Source: Vibrio casei (GTDB taxonomy: Bacteria; Pseudomonadota; Gammaproteobacteria; Enterobacterales; Vibrionaceae). Taken from it: 64,000 bases of DNA. The first letter of the stretch is position 1, and each line of letters starts with the position of its first letter. The translations under genes and the position numbers were made by a program. Location: assembly GCF_002218025.2 (NCBI RefSeq), contig NZ_AP018680.1:2666001-2730000 (forward strand), written 5' to 3'. The notes under the pieces were generated by a model that did not search any database, was not told the DNA's origin, and was given only the letters and a program-made list of their open reading frames with translations. This document shows, piece by piece, positions 10,156 through 25,664 of the stretch.

Positions 10156-10221
10156 GGGTTACAAAACATAGCTAAACTCACGCTGATAAGTAAGTCAGCA
10201 CAACTGAGTAAACAAAAATAA

Positions 10222-10255
10222 AAAGGCCCACAATGAATTTCAATTGTGGGCCTTT
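10222..10255. terminator. Rho-independent terminator between aminopeptidase gene and thiH
   Basis: A 13-bp perfect stem (AAAGGCCCACAAT / ATTGTGGGCCTTT) with an 8-nt loop lies between two converging genes. A/T runs on both sides make it plausible in both directions, ending the aminopeptidase transcript and the thi operon. Confidence 0.85.
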
Positions 10256-10264
10256 ATAGCTTAA

Positions 10265-10280
10265 TGTTTCACGTGAAACA
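10265..10280. other. parS centromere site (ParB-binding), copy 1
   Basis: The 16 bases TGTTTCACGTGAAACA exactly match the chromosomal parS consensus bound by ParB. The symmetry extends 7 bp further on each side (AGCTTAA / TTAAGCT), giving a 30-bp perfect palindrome at 10258-10287. It sits in the gap between the terminator and the 3' end of thiH. In V. cholerae chromosome 1 the parS sites lie near the origin, around the thi genes as I recall, which agrees with this position. Confidence 0.92.
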
Positions 10281-10303
10281 TTAAGCTAGAATTAAAGCAC
10301 TAC

Positions 10304-11416
10304 TCATCCAGAGTATACATGATGCCAATCCGTCCATACTGCTTCATAACCACGAGATTTCACCGCTTCTGCTACCGATGCGGCAGAACGCTCATCACTA
10401 ATCGCAAACTGCTCAAGCTCAACATCATCATTGGCATAACCACCTGGTTGTGTTTTTGAAGCCGCCGAAATGCTAGTAATTCCCAAACCTAAAACATTGT
10501 CTCGAAACTCAGGTGATTCACGAGTCGATAATGACAATTCAACCTGTGGATTAAATAAACGATAGGCACAAATAAGTTGTACCAGTTGTTTATCTGACAT
10601 TACCGATTTTGGCTGAACTCCACCTTCGCATGGTCTTAATCGTGGGAAAGAAATTGAATAACGACTTTGCCAATACCGCTTTTCCAAATAGTTCAAATGA
10701 CTGGCTGCAAAGAAACAATCAGTTCGCCACTCTTCCAGCCCGATTAATGCACCAATACCAATTTTATCGATGCCTGCTTTAGCCAATCTGTCTGGTGTCT
10801 CTAACCGATAATAAAAATCTTGTTTATTACCGCGTAAATGATGCAAGGCATAAGTCGATGGATGATAAGTTTCTTGGTACACCATCACCGCATCCAAACC
10901 TAGCGTTTTCAACTCAGCGTAATCATCTTGATCAAGCGGTTGAACTTCCATAGCTAGATAACTGAATGATTTTTTAATCAACGGCAGAGTTTGTCGAAAA
11001 TAATTCATCCCAACTTTGGTTTCATGCTCACCGGTAACCAATAGGACACTATCAAATTTCATTTTTTTGATAGCCGCTATCTCATCACTAATTTCATTCT
11101 GATCTAGCGTTTTTCGCTTAATTCGATTGTCCATGGAGAAACCACAATAACTACACGAATTAGCACAGAGATTAGAAAGATAAAGCGGTATATAAAACCC
11201 CATCGTATGACCAAATCTTTGACGTGTTAACGCATAAGATCTCTGTGCCATTAACTCTAAATACGATTCAGCCGCAGGTGATATTAGCGCTTTAAAATCT
11301 TCTAAATCACACTTGGGTTTAGCTAAAGCGCGTTCAACATCCTGCGCTGTTTTACTGTAAATCGACAGCTTAATACTATCCCAATCCAATTTTTTAAATT
11401 CATCAATATAACTCAT
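10304..11416 (-). CDS. thiH: 2-iminoacetate synthase ThiH
   Basis: ThiH is a radical SAM enzyme that cleaves tyrosine to give dehydroglycine (2-iminoacetate) for thiazole formation. The cluster motif CANSCSYC places the three cysteines at about 84, 88 and 91 (CX3CX2C). Length about 370 residues is normal; the C-terminus has the ThiH/BATS-type region with PGGYANDD. I chose the ATG at 11416, preceded by AGGTGG at a 6-nt spacing; a GTG one codon earlier is too close to that site. It is the last gene of thiCEFSGH, 10 nt after thiG. Confidence 0.97.
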   Translation of the reverse strand: MSYIDEFKKLDWDSIKLSIYSKTAQDVERALAKPKCDLEDFKALISPAAESYLELMAQRSYALTRQRFGHTMGFYIPLYLSNLCANSCSYCGFSMDNRIKRKTLDQNEISDEIAAIKKMKFDSVLLVTGEHETKVGMNYFRQTLPLIKKSFSYLAMEVQPLDQDDYAELKTLGLDAVMVYQETYHPSTYALHHLRGNKQDFYYRLETPDRLAKAGIDKIGIGALIGLEEWRTDCFFAASHLNYLEKRYWQSRYSISFPRLRPCEGGVQPKSVMSDKQLVQLICAYRLFNPQVELSLSTRESPEFRDNVLGLGITSISAASKTQPGGYANDDVELEQFAISDERSAASVAEAVKSRGYEAVWTDWHHVYSG

Positions 11417-11426
11417 CACAAGCCAC

Positions 11427-12254
11427 CTAAGATAAAAATGCCGTTAATGGGCTGGAAGCTATCGCTTTTTGACTCGCGCCAGCTAATCCTGAACGGTAAG
11501 CTAATCGTCCCGCTTCTACTGCATATTTAAATGCTCTTGCCATCATAATTGGATCGCTAGCAGCAGCAATAGCGGTATTGACCAACACGGCATCCGCGCC
11601 TAACTCCATCGCTTGGGCTGCATGTGAAGGTGCCCCAATCCCTGCATCGATAATCACAGGAATAGTGGCTTGCTCAATGATAATTTCTAAGAAATCTTTT
11701 GATGCTAAGCCTTTATTCGATCCAATAGGTGAACCGAGTGGCATGATGGCAGCGCAACCTGCCTGCTCAAGATGACGACAAAGAACCGGATCAGCATGGC
11801 AATATGGTAGTACTACAAAACCAAGTCGAACCAACTCTTCTGCTGCTTTTAATGTTTCAATTGGGTCTGGCATCAGATATTTAGGGTCGGGATGGATTTC
11901 TAACTTTAACCAATTGGTTCCGAGTGCTTCACGAGCCAACTCTGCTGCCATAATTGCTTCTTTGGCATTTTTTGCACCAGAAGTGTTCGGCAATAGGTTA
12001 ATTTTTGCTTCCATTAGTGGCTGTAAAATATCATCGTCTTGATTATGTATATTGACGCGCTTTAACGCCATTGTAGATAATTGAGAGCCTGAAACTGCCA
12101 ATGCTTGAGCCATCGTGTGTTTATTGGCAAACTTTCCGGTTCCGGTGAATAAGCGAGAAGTAAATACTTTATCTGCAATCACAAAAGAATCAGAGCCGAA
12201 AGTATCTGACTCGATACTGAGATTTGAACCTTGATAAGATGATTGAGTATTCAT
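11427..12254 (-). CDS. thiG: Thiazole synthase ThiG
   Basis: ThiG is the TIM-barrel enzyme that joins deoxyxylulose phosphate, dehydroglycine and the ThiS thiocarboxylate into the thiazole phosphate. Visible motifs are [34 protein letters not shown] (with the Schiff-base Lys of the family), [10 protein letters not shown] and the phosphate-binding [22 protein letters not shown] chose the ATG at 12254, which follows a GGGGG ribosome-binding site and lies 4 nt after the thiS stop. A longer frame to 12350 would overlap thiS almost completely. The product is about 275 residues, with some 20 residues before the conserved start, slightly longer than E. coli ThiG. Confidence 0.97.
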   Translation of the reverse strand: MNTQSSYQGSNLSIESDTFGSDSFVIADKVFTSRLFTGTGKFANKHTMAQALAVSGSQLSTMALKRVNIHNQDDDILQPLMEAKINLLPNTSGAKNAKEAIMAAELAREALGTNWLKLEIHPDPKYLMPDPIETLKAAEELVRLGFVVLPYCHADPVLCRHLEQAGCAAIMPLGSPIGSNKGLASKDFLEIIIEQATIPVIIDAGIGAPSHAAQAMELGADAVLVNTAIAAASDPIMMARAFKYAVEAGRLAYRSGLAGASQKAIASSPLTAFLS

Positions 12255-12258
12255 AAAA

Positions 12259-12459
12259 TTAGCCCCCTGCAATTGCTTGGAAAAGTGAAATATCATCACC
12301 AGAATTAACATGCACTTCATGCCAACGTGACTTTGGAACAATATTATCATTTACCGTGATGGCTATATTCTTGACATCAACCTTTAGATCTTGGATTAGT
12401 CCTTGTAGGGAAACCGGCACATCCAATGCGATGGTTTCTCCATTAATCATTATATTCAT
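12259..12459 (-). CDS. thiS: Sulfur carrier protein ThiS
   Basis: A 66-residue ubiquitin-fold protein ending in the required Gly-Gly (SLFQAIAGG). ThiF adenylates this C-terminus, it becomes a thiocarboxylate, and it donates sulfur to thiazole. A GGAAAG ribosome-binding site precedes the ATG. The gap to thiF is about 99 bp, unusually wide for this operon, while thiG follows after 4 nt. Confidence 0.96.
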   Translation of the reverse strand: MNIMINGETIALDVPVSLQGLIQDLKVDVKNIAITVNDNIVPKSRWHEVHVNSGDDISLFQAIAGG

Positions 12460-12558
12460 CTTCTTTCCTAAGAATTTGAACGCGTTCCCTTCAACTTATT
12501 TACTCATTAAAATAGTCACAATAATCTCAGTCATCGGTTATTAATGACCAATATTTAT

Positions 12559-13308
12559 TTATAAGTGACTACAAATAGGACACGAAGGATCCACGCTAAT
12601 ATTAAATTTTTGCCAAGTTAATGATTGCCCATCAAAGAGATTTAGAACATTCGGTTTTAACTTGGCGTTTTGAGTAATGAGCTTAATCGCTTCTAGTGCC
12701 TGTAAATTGCCTAACGTTCCAACTACTGGGCCGATTACCCCATTTTCAGAACACTTCAATCCAGCACTATCATCTTGATACGGCACAGCACAGTGGTAAC
12801 AAGGCTGCTTACTTTGTCTAAAATCAAATGTCATTAACTGGCCGACCCAGCCAATAGCTGAACCGGAAATCAATGGCGTACCTGATTCAACACAAGCCTT
12901 GTTAACCGCTTGGCGAGTGGGAAAGTTATCGCTGCAATCGAGTACTACATCCGCCATCATCACTTCTAGATTTAGCCTGTCGCTTTCTAAAAATGACTCA
13001 ACACTGCGTACTTTATTACTCGAGTTCAACTGCTTGATTTGGTTAACCGTTGCTTTCGCTTTATTCACACCAATATCGAATTCACGATAAATCACTTGGC
13101 GTTGTAAATTCGACGATTCAACACAATCACCATCGGCAACGACGAGTTGACCTACACCAGCAGAAGCAAGATATAAGGCGACCGATGAACCCAATCCACC
13201 ACATCCAACAATCAGTATTTTACTGGCAAGCAATAACTCCTGGCCTGACTCCCCAACTTCAGGAACCATAATTTGACGTTGATAGCGTTGAAACTGTAAA
13301 TCGTTCAT
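12559..13308 (-). CDS. thiF: ThiS adenylyltransferase ThiF
   Basis: ThiF is an E1-like enzyme that adenylates the C-terminal Gly of ThiS. The nucleotide-binding loop GCGGLG is at 35-40, followed by the E1/MoeB signature DGDCVESSNLQRQ and the conserved DCSDNFPTRQAVN. The zinc-site cysteine pairs CYHC and, at the extreme C-terminus, CPIC are present. Length 249 residues is typical. It lies third in the thi operon, 34 bp after thiE. MoeB is the nearest alternative, ruled out by context. Confidence 0.96.
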   Translation of the reverse strand: MNDLQFQRYQRQIMVPEVGESGQELLLASKILIVGCGGLGSSVALYLASAGVGQLVVADGDCVESSNLQRQVIYREFDIGVNKAKATVNQIKQLNSSNKVRSVESFLESDRLNLEVMMADVVLDCSDNFPTRQAVNKACVESGTPLISGSAIGWVGQLMTFDFRQSKQPCYHCAVPYQDDSAGLKCSENGVIGPVVGTLGNLQALEAIKLITQNAKLKPNVLNLFDGQSLTWQKFNISVDPSCPICSHL

Positions 13309-13342
13309 AAGTAGCCTTTTAAAAAATTAAGCTCAAATCCAA

Positions 13343-14682
13343 TTATGCTGATTCAGCAATACGCGCCTCATCCGTTTGCATAATTTGCGCAAATAAGTTG
13401 ATGGCTAATTGTATATCAGGAGCTTGAGTAATGGCACGCACAACGGCCAAACTCGTTACACCACATTGCCAAACTTGCTGAGCATTGGATAAATCTATTC
13501 CACCAATCGCAACGGTTGGCTCACTTGGTACTAGGCTACTGATCATTTCTTGATATAAACGCAGCCTAGTCAGTCCTTGTGGTCTTGATACCATCTGTTT
13601 AGTTGGTGTGGGAAAAATATGCCCAAGCGCAATATAGCTAGGATTGAGTTGTGCCGCTTTTAGGATTTCATAGTAACCATGTGTTGATAAACCTAATCGT
13701 AAACCTGAACGCTCAATTACTCTTAAATCTGCGGTAAGTAAATCCTCTTGCCCTAAATGCACACCATAGGCTTTATGCTTAACAGCAAGTTGCCAGTAGT
13801 CGTTAATAAAAACTTGCGCATCATGCTCACGCCCCAGTCTTATTGCTTGCTCAATTTGCCACTCTAAGTCACTTTGATCTGGATCCTTAATGCGTAACTG
13901 AATCGTTTTCACTCCAAACTTTAGTAACGTTTCAATTTGAGTAAATTCCGTCACCACTGGATATAAGCGAAATTTATCTCTTTCTAGCTCAGCAAAATCA
14001 AACAAAGACTCTTGAATATTCTCCCACTGAAACTGAAGTTCTAATTCCTGCTCCACCCGGTCATTAACCAATAATGGTACTGGAAATAAGAAGCGCTCTT
14101 TTGGCCATGTTTCACGTGAAACATTCAACACGGCATCTGCTGAGTTCAATTTTTTTGATGATGAAATATGAGAATGCGATACAGCCGCCCGCGCTAAAGT
14201 TAAGGCATCTTCCAAAGGAAAGTCCAAACTAAGACAAGAAAAGAACCATGCTAAATGACGATGTGGTTCCAGTTGTATGTTCTGCGCTGAACGTAAAACG
14301 CAAAACTCTGCTTCAGTATTAAGCCAAATATCATGATGCTCACCATTAAATAGTGCATCAATATAAACGGCATTTTTATTCAATACTGCCGGCAGTGAAG
14401 CGCCATCTAAATACACTAAATGCCGAGCTTCGCTTTGAGATAAGTTTGAGGCCAATGCATTTGATGTTAGCTCTGACTCCTCCTCAAAAGCAGGAATAGG
14501 AGCATTCAATTGCACCGAAAATATCTTGTCTTCAATACCATTGTGATAAACAAAGTCGCCATTATTACTGTGGCTTACTTGAATATGATCAGTGGTAAAT
14601 CCGACTTGGTTAGCTGCGCTTAAGCATTGCAAGAATATCTCTTTGATATCATCATGCTGTGGTGGCAATTTAATCTTAATCA

Positions 14683-14683
<1 letters not shown>
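13343..14683 (-). CDS. thiE: Thiamine phosphate synthase ThiE with long N-terminal extension
   Basis: The C-terminal half (about residues 235-440) is a complete TMP synthase that couples HMP-PP to thiazole phosphate: [55 protein letters not shown] and TVAIGGI are all family motifs. The first 230 residues are an extra domain absent from E. coli ThiE. Its segment [19 protein letters not shown] resembles the C-terminal helices of ThiD-type HMP kinases, but no intact GTGC-type catalytic loop is visible, so it may be a degenerate kinase domain; this is inference. The start shares one base with the thiC stop (TAATG). A parS site lies within the coding sequence and encodes NVSRET. Confidence 0.93.
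14108..14123. other. parS centromere site (ParB-binding), copy 2, inside thiE
   Basis: A second exact TGTTTCACGTGAAACA, 3.84 kb from the first, is embedded in the thiE reading frame (codons for Val-Ser-Arg-Glu-Thr). Unlike copy 1, the symmetry does not extend far beyond the 16 bp. Sites inside genes are usual for parS clusters in bacteria. Confidence 0.92.
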
Positions 14684-16665
<1,982 letters not shown>

Positions 16666-16770
16666 TTAGGGCTCCCAAGGGAGTAAATGCTTGACGGATT
16701 TTGATGCACAAGAATGCAGGTCTGCAGAATAAAAACACAGCTACATTAATAGAGGGGTAATATGGATTAC

Positions 16771-16860
16771 TCTTCTCTCGTTCCCTACGCAGGTATTAGC
16801 CTGATCAGGTTCACGGATCCCGCAACGACGCGGTCTCAGCCTTATGGCACTCCGACAAGT
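16771..16860 (-). promoter_or_regulatory. TPP riboswitch (thi element) of the thi operon
   Basis: Read on the minus strand, the region contains the conserved thi-box pieces in order: GGAGTGCC, GGCTGAGACC, GGGATCCGTGAACCTGATCA, GGCTAATACCTGCGTAGGGA and ACGAG. It sits upstream of thiC, so thiamine pyrophosphate should repress the operon. A short complementary pair (CTCCC / GGGAG) close to the thiC ribosome-binding site could form the expression platform; that part is inference. Confidence 0.97.
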
Positions 16861-16903
16861 GAAAAATAGTATAGACGATAACGAATTTATAACAATGTTA
16901 AGC

Positions 16904-17290
16904 TTAGTTTTTAATCAAAAAATGATAACCTACCCACGCGGCTGAAATGCTCAAAAAGACATTTAACAACACATTTAATCCCATTTTGAAAAAAGCACCT
17001 TGCTGCATAAGTAAAACATTATCCATTGAGAAGGTTGAGAAAGTGGTTAATGCTCCCAGAAAACCTAAGCCAATGATCAATCGCCAAGGAGATTCTGCAA
17101 TCACACCATTTTGCATCGCCGCCATTAGAAGCCCCATAATCGCAGAACCAACCACATTGACCGTTAGTGTTCCATACGGAAAGCCTCTTCCCAGTAACGC
17201 AACACAAAACTCAGAAATCAAATAACGAGAACAGGCGCCGATAGCCCCACCCAACGCGATATAACTTAAAATAACTAGCTGCCCCAACAC
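16904..17290 (-). CDS. crcB: Fluoride ion channel CrcB/Fluc
   Basis: CrcB is a small dual-topology membrane protein that exports fluoride. The 128-residue product has four hydrophobic helices and the signatures GGAIGACSRYL, YGTLTVNVVGS and GALTTFSTFS (the Na+-binding and Phe-box region). The start is GTG at 17290 or TTG one codon later; both are served by TAGGAG. I saw no fluoride riboswitch upstream. It is transcribed alone, upstream of the thi riboswitch region, with 570 bp of empty sequence on its 5' side. Confidence 0.94.
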   Translation of the reverse strand: MLGQLVILSYIALGGAIGACSRYLISEFCVALLGRGFPYGTLTVNVVGSAIMGLLMAAMQNGVIAESPWRLIIGLGFLGALTTFSTFSMDNVLLMQQGAFFKMGLNVLLNVFLSISAAWVGYHFLIKN

Positions 17291-17841
17291 AGGACTCCTA
17301 TCTAACTAATTGCATAAAAAGGAAGTTGATAAACCTTAAACACATAGATTATATATTATTTTTATAACGCCGATGTATACAATATTGGATGATTCTATTT
17401 ACTAGTAAACTTAGCTACTGCACTGTATTCTATTTAATATCTTAAGCATTGGTATTGAAGACAACTAAAATCCACTTGAATACATTTCCGATAATAACTG
17501 CCTCCCCCATCTTTATATAATATTACTGACTATGTTTTAATATCATTACTATTTAACTTAACGAGGAGTAGTGCATTACGTAAATAGTCAAAAAATAATA
17601 ATCACACCTAAGCTCGTTCCTTCTTGAAGTATCATTGGTCTTTGTACCCAATCCATCTTACCGAATTTTTCTAACTAAATATTACAGGTATCATTAGATA
17701 GTTTAGACTTGCCTGTAAATAATTACACATATTCAATGATATAATCACAATAAATATAATTATCCGTTTTTATCTTGTGTAGCCATAATTAACCCTAAAA
17801 ATATAAGTATATTTAAAGATTAATATTTAATGAAAACGAAA
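17291..17841. other. Gene-free AT-rich region between crcB and the first rRNA operon
   Basis: About 550 bp without a convincing reading frame, RNA gene or repeat. It must contain the crcB promoter near its left end. The sequence is strongly AT-rich with many stops in all frames. Nothing else was recognised. Confidence 0.6.
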
Positions 17842-17869
17842 AAAGCCCGACTCTTTCGAATCAGGCTTT
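17842..17869 (-). terminator. Terminator of the first rRNA operon
   Basis: On the minus strand, AAGCCTGATTC / GAGTCGGGCTT form an imperfect 11-bp stem followed by a T-run. It lies just after tRNA-Asp. Confidence 0.85.
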
Positions 17870-17883
17870 CATCTAAAAATAAG

Positions 17884-17960
17884 TGGCGGAGTGGACGGGA
17901 CTCGAACCCGCGACCCCCGGCGTGACAGGCCGGTATTCTAACCAACTGAACTACCACTCC
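17884..17960 (-). tRNA. tRNA-Asp (GTC)
   Basis: A 77-nt cloverleaf with encoded CCA; acceptor GGAGTGG, D-loop AGTTGGTTAGAA, anticodon GTC in CCTGTCACG and T-arm GGTTCGAGTCCC. It is the distal tRNA of the first rRNA operon, 30 nt after 5S. Confidence 0.97.
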
Positions 17961-17989
17961 GCAGTGTCTATTCAGTAAACTAAATTTAA

Positions 17990-18108
17990 AGCCTGGCGAT
18001 GTCCTACTCTCACATGGGGAAACCCCACACTACCATCGGCGCTACTTCGTTTCACTTCTGAGTTCGGCATGGAATCAGGTGGGTCCAAAGCGCTATGGTC
18101 GCCAAGCA
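17990..18108 (-). rRNA. rrf: 5S ribosomal RNA (first operon)
   Basis: The minus strand begins TGCTTGGCGACCATAGCG and ends CATCGCCAGGC, typical gammaproteobacterial 5S. Length about 119 nt. Ends are estimated by comparison with E. coli from memory. Confidence 0.95.
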
Positions 18109-18226
18109 AATTCTTTGGTTAAACGCAAAAGCGTTTAACTTAATTCGGAAAGCTGTTCGTTCTCACACTCATTCAAGCATGTCTTATATATCTATTAAGT
18201 CCAACCAAAACCCTTTAGGTGTTGTA

Positions 18227-21113
<2,887 letters not shown>

Positions 21114-21420
21114 ATACAACCCAAAAGGGTCTTTATGTATGTTCAACTAAATAAGGTTTAGTTTTTGTTTATTTTGGAGGGTAATCCAAAATAAACGATT
21201 TGCCGGACTCAATAGAACAAACCATTACTGGTTTGTAGAATACAAGACACTTGAATGTGTGTTGTTACTTATTACTTGCAAGCAAGCAATAAGATTTGAG
21301 AACTTTTATTAAGATAAACAGTAAATGTTTATCTAGTCAGCTTTCCAAATTGTTAAAGAGCAAGTTAAGCCTCTTTCGAGGTAACCATGTTTAAACATTC
21401 TTAGTAAAAACATTTAAAGA

Positions 21421-21496
21421 TGGTGGAGCTATGCGGGATCGAACCGCAGACCTCTTCGCTGCCAGCGAAGCGCTCTCCCAGCTGAGCTATAGCCCC
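21421..21496 (-). tRNA. tRNA-Ala (GGC) in the 16S-23S spacer
   Basis: A 76-nt cloverleaf with CCA; acceptor GGGGCTA, anticodon loop CTGGCAG with anticodon GGC, T-arm GGTTCGATCCC. It is the only tRNA in this spacer. A boxA-like sequence (GCTCTTTAACAATTT) lies between it and 23S at about 21346-21361. Confidence 0.96.
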
Positions 21497-21553
21497 TTAA
21501 CTTTTATAAACCTAATCAATCTGTGTGGGTACTCATCAATAATAAATCTTTCG

Positions 21554-23110
<1,557 letters not shown>

Positions 23111-23345
23111 AAGTTTTGTTGATGCTTTCGCATCGGCTCAATGATTACTGACTTCAAACTTATTCTTCTTAAAAAGAAGAAGTAACTTTAAAGTTTATTA
23201 TCATTTCCCAGCAGGAAATGATAATGAATTGATTGTGCCAAGATTAAGCTCTTTATAAAAAGAGAAGTAATCTCGATTGGTCACTCAGTTCATTGATAAA
23301 TCTTTTTGATTATCATCAACGAGTGCCCACACAGATTGATAGGTT

Positions 23346-23361
23346 TAAATTGTTAAAGAGC
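23346..23361 (-). promoter_or_regulatory. rRNA antitermination boxA (first operon leader)
   Basis: The minus strand reads GCTCTTTAACAATTTA, close to the E. coli boxA bound by the Nus-factor antitermination complex. It lies about 235 nt upstream of 16S in the transcribed leader. Confidence 0.85.
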
Positions 23362-23525
23362 GTTGTTCTTTCGGCTTGCGCCTCAGTGAACAGGTCGGTC
23401 ATTTTAGTCATTTAAGCTTCAGTGTCAAACACTTTTTGAAACTTATTTCCTAACCCTTTTTGAGAAGGTTTTGACCTCTGACTCGCAGCGCCGTTAGGCT
23501 GTGTGCTCCGTGTCAGTGAGGGCGC

Positions 23526-23553
23526 ATTATAGAGAAGCTCATCACATTGGCAA
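23526..23553 (-). promoter_or_regulatory. rrn P1-type promoter (first operon)
   Basis: On the minus strand: -35 TTGCCA, a 16-bp spacer and -10 TATAAT, followed by the GC-rich discriminator GCGCC and the rrn-typical CACTGACACGG. The 16-bp spacing and GC discriminator are the features that make rrn promoters sensitive to ppGpp and initiating NTP levels in E. coli. The hemG stop lies only about 70 bp upstream. Confidence 0.9.
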
Positions 23554-23624
23554 GTGCTTTTTTCACTTTTTTTTATTTTTATTTAACGTTCGACTAAAAA
23601 ACCATCTGAAACTATGTTTTCTGT

Positions 23625-24155
23625 CTATTTTGTCAGCGAACCAGTAAACCTTTGAGTAAATAGAGTTACTTTTCCCCAATCCGTATATTCGACTTCTTTA
23701 CTGGTATCCGTTTCACCATCAGTCATAGACATAATAAAACGAATCATCACTCGATCGAACCATGAGTATCGTGGGTAATACAGTCCACCAGCGAACACAC
23801 CAATATGTTTAGGTTGCCAAGGTGAGCGCTTTAAAAACTTCTGGATATAGACACTCCCCTCTGGCGTATCCTTACCCGGTTTGCGAGCGGTTAAGTTAAC
23901 ACTATAGAAAGACGCACCCTCTGAGGTTAAATGCTCTTTATGCTGCTCGATAAATTGGTACAGCTTCTTATTAAAGTGACCATAACGAATAGATGCGCCA
24001 ATAATGATGTTGCTATATAAACTCAGATCTAAATCATCAGCTTGGTGCAGATCAACCAATTCACAGCTATCGTTACCAATCTGTTCTGCCATAAACTGCG
24101 CAATTTTATGGGTTTGCCCTTCTCGGGTTGAATACAAAATAATAGTACTTTTCAC
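23625..24155 (-). CDS. hemG: Menaquinone-dependent protoporphyrinogen IX dehydrogenase HemG
   Basis: HemG oxidises protoporphyrinogen IX to protoporphyrin IX using a quinone, the penultimate haem step. The 176-residue protein is flavodoxin-like: the FMN phosphate loop is STREGQTHKIA at 9-19, followed by IIIGASIRYGHF and a C-terminal region VFAGGLYYPRYSW typical of HemG. The start is GTG at 24155 with TTAGGT upstream, 6 nt after the trkH stop. Order yigZ-trkH-hemG-rRNA operon is the same as at rrnA in E. coli. Confidence 0.95.
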   Translation of the reverse strand: MKSTIILYSTREGQTHKIAQFMAEQIGNDSCELVDLHQADDLDLSLYSNIIIGASIRYGHFNKKLYQFIEQHKEHLTSEGASFYSVNLTARKPGKDTPEGSVYIQKFLKRSPWQPKHIGVFAGGLYYPRYSWFDRVMIRFIMSMTDGETDTSKEVEYTDWGKVTLFTQRFTGSLTK

Positions 24156-24161
24156 GAAAAC

Positions 24162-25619
24162 CTAACTTTTCCAAAATGTCGGTGTAAATAAGATAAGAAG
24201 TGTGAACACCTCTAGTCGACCAAATAGCATTGAAACAATAAGTACCCACTTGGCAGCATCATTAACATTAGCAAAATGTACAGATACCTCACCGAGCCCT
24301 GGCCCTAAATTATTAAGCGTTGCTGCCACAGCGGAGAAAGCACTTAATTCATCCATACCTGAGGCGATAAGCCCCAACATACATAATACGAACACTAATG
24401 CATACGCGGAGAAAAAACCCCATACCGCATCAACCACCCGTTGCGATAGTGCTTTACCGCCTACTTTAATAGGGAAGACTGCTTTAGGATGGACAAGGCG
24501 TTTTAATTCACGACCACCTTGTAACGTTAGTAGCAATACTCGGATGACTTTTAGGCCGCCGCCAGTGGAACCTGCACAACCACCTATAAAAGAAGAAAAC
24601 AACAATAGCACAGGTAGAAACAGTGGCCATTGTGAAAACCCGGTAGTAGTAAAGCCCGCAGTCGTAGAAATAGACACGGTCTGGAATAGCACCTGATCAA
24701 AAGTTTCAAATGTCGTTAAATCATTACTGTGTAGGAGCAAAATGACGAAACATAGTGAAAACAACAAAATTTGAATCGTGATAAAAGCGCGAAATTCGGG
24801 ATCTCGCCAGTAATATTTAGGGTGTACGCCTCCTGAAGCAAAAGCCGCAAAGTGTAGTGAGAAATTACACGCTGAGATGAGTAGAAAGACAACAGTGATC
24901 ATATTAATCACCGGACTATTAAAATATCCCATACTGGCGTCATGAGTAGAAAACCCACCGATGGCAATTGTCGAAAAGCTATGACAAATCGCGTCAAACA
25001 AACTCATGCCAGCTAACCAAAATGCCCCAGCACACGCTATGGTAAGGCTTAAATAGATATACCAAAGCACTTTCGCCGTTTCGGCAATGCGTGGTGTCAT
25101 TTTATTGTCTTTTACTGGCCCTGGAATTTCTGCTCGATATAACTGCATGCCACCAATGCCAAGGATTGGCAAAATGGCCACAGCAAGAACAATGATCCCC
25201 ATGCCACCAAACCACTGTAAAAACTGTCGGTAGAATAATATCGCTTTAGGTAAGGCATCCAGGCCAACAATCGTAGTCGCCCCGGTGGTCGTTAATGCAG
25301 AAAAAGACTCAAAAAAAGAATCGGTCACTGAAATATTAGGATCATGAGACAACCAAAATGGCAACGCCCCTGCACTACCGATCACAACCCAGAATAAGAC
25401 CACAATGAGGAAGCCATCTCGGGCTTTTAACTCTGATTTTTTATAGCGGTTGGGAAACCAACATAAGCCACCACAGAAGAACAACACAAAAAAGGTAGTC
25501 ACAAAAGGCACACCGGCCCCATCGCGATAGAATAAAGCCACCAGCGCAGGTGCCAACATCGTGAGGCTAAATAGTGCCAGTAGTAAACCGACGATTCGAA
25601 TAATTGAACGAAATTGCAT
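24162..25619 (-). CDS. trkH: Trk potassium uptake pore protein TrkH (first copy)
   Basis: TrkH forms the potassium channel of the Trk system and works with the cytoplasmic NAD/ATP-binding TrkA. The 485-residue protein has the four pore repeats, each with a filter-like segment: LTTTGATTI, AIGGFSTHD, STTAGFTTTGFS and GCAGSTGGG. About ten membrane helices are apparent. It is followed by hemG after 6 nt and preceded by yigZ after 45 nt. A second TrkH-type gene lies at 56215-57660, next to trkA, so this copy's TrkA must be encoded elsewhere in the window or shared. Confidence 0.95.
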   Translation of the reverse strand: MQFRSIIRIVGLLLALFSLTMLAPALVALFYRDGAGVPFVTTFFVLFFCGGLCWFPNRYKKSELKARDGFLIVVLFWVVIGSAGALPFWLSHDPNISVTDSFFESFSALTTTGATTIVGLDALPKAILFYRQFLQWFGGMGIIVLAVAILPILGIGGMQLYRAEIPGPVKDNKMTPRIAETAKVLWYIYLSLTIACAGAFWLAGMSLFDAICHSFSTIAIGGFSTHDASMGYFNSPVINMITVVFLLISACNFSLHFAAFASGGVHPKYYWRDPEFRAFITIQILLFSLCFVILLLHSNDLTTFETFDQVLFQTVSISTTAGFTTTGFSQWPLFLPVLLLFSSFIGGCAGSTGGGLKVIRVLLLTLQGGRELKRLVHPKAVFPIKVGGKALSQRVVDAVWGFFSAYALVFVLCMLGLIASGMDELSAFSAVAATLNNLGPGLGEVSVHFANVNDAAKWVLIVSMLFGRLEVFTLLILFTPTFWKS

Positions 25620-25664
25620 ATAAAGTAGAGAAGCTAAGCTTCCAAAGTCCTTTTAAAATGGGGA

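Noticed and set aside
11427..12350. A longer thiG start at 12350
   Set aside because: It would run over almost half of thiS; the ATG at 12254 has a strong ribosome-binding site and gives the normal protein.
17291..17420. A fluoride riboswitch upstream of crcB
   Set aside because: The conserved pieces of the fluoride motif were not found in the minus-strand leader.
24202..24696. A 164-codon plus-strand frame
   Set aside because: Antisense to trkH and its low-complexity Ser/Thr-rich product looks like a shadow.
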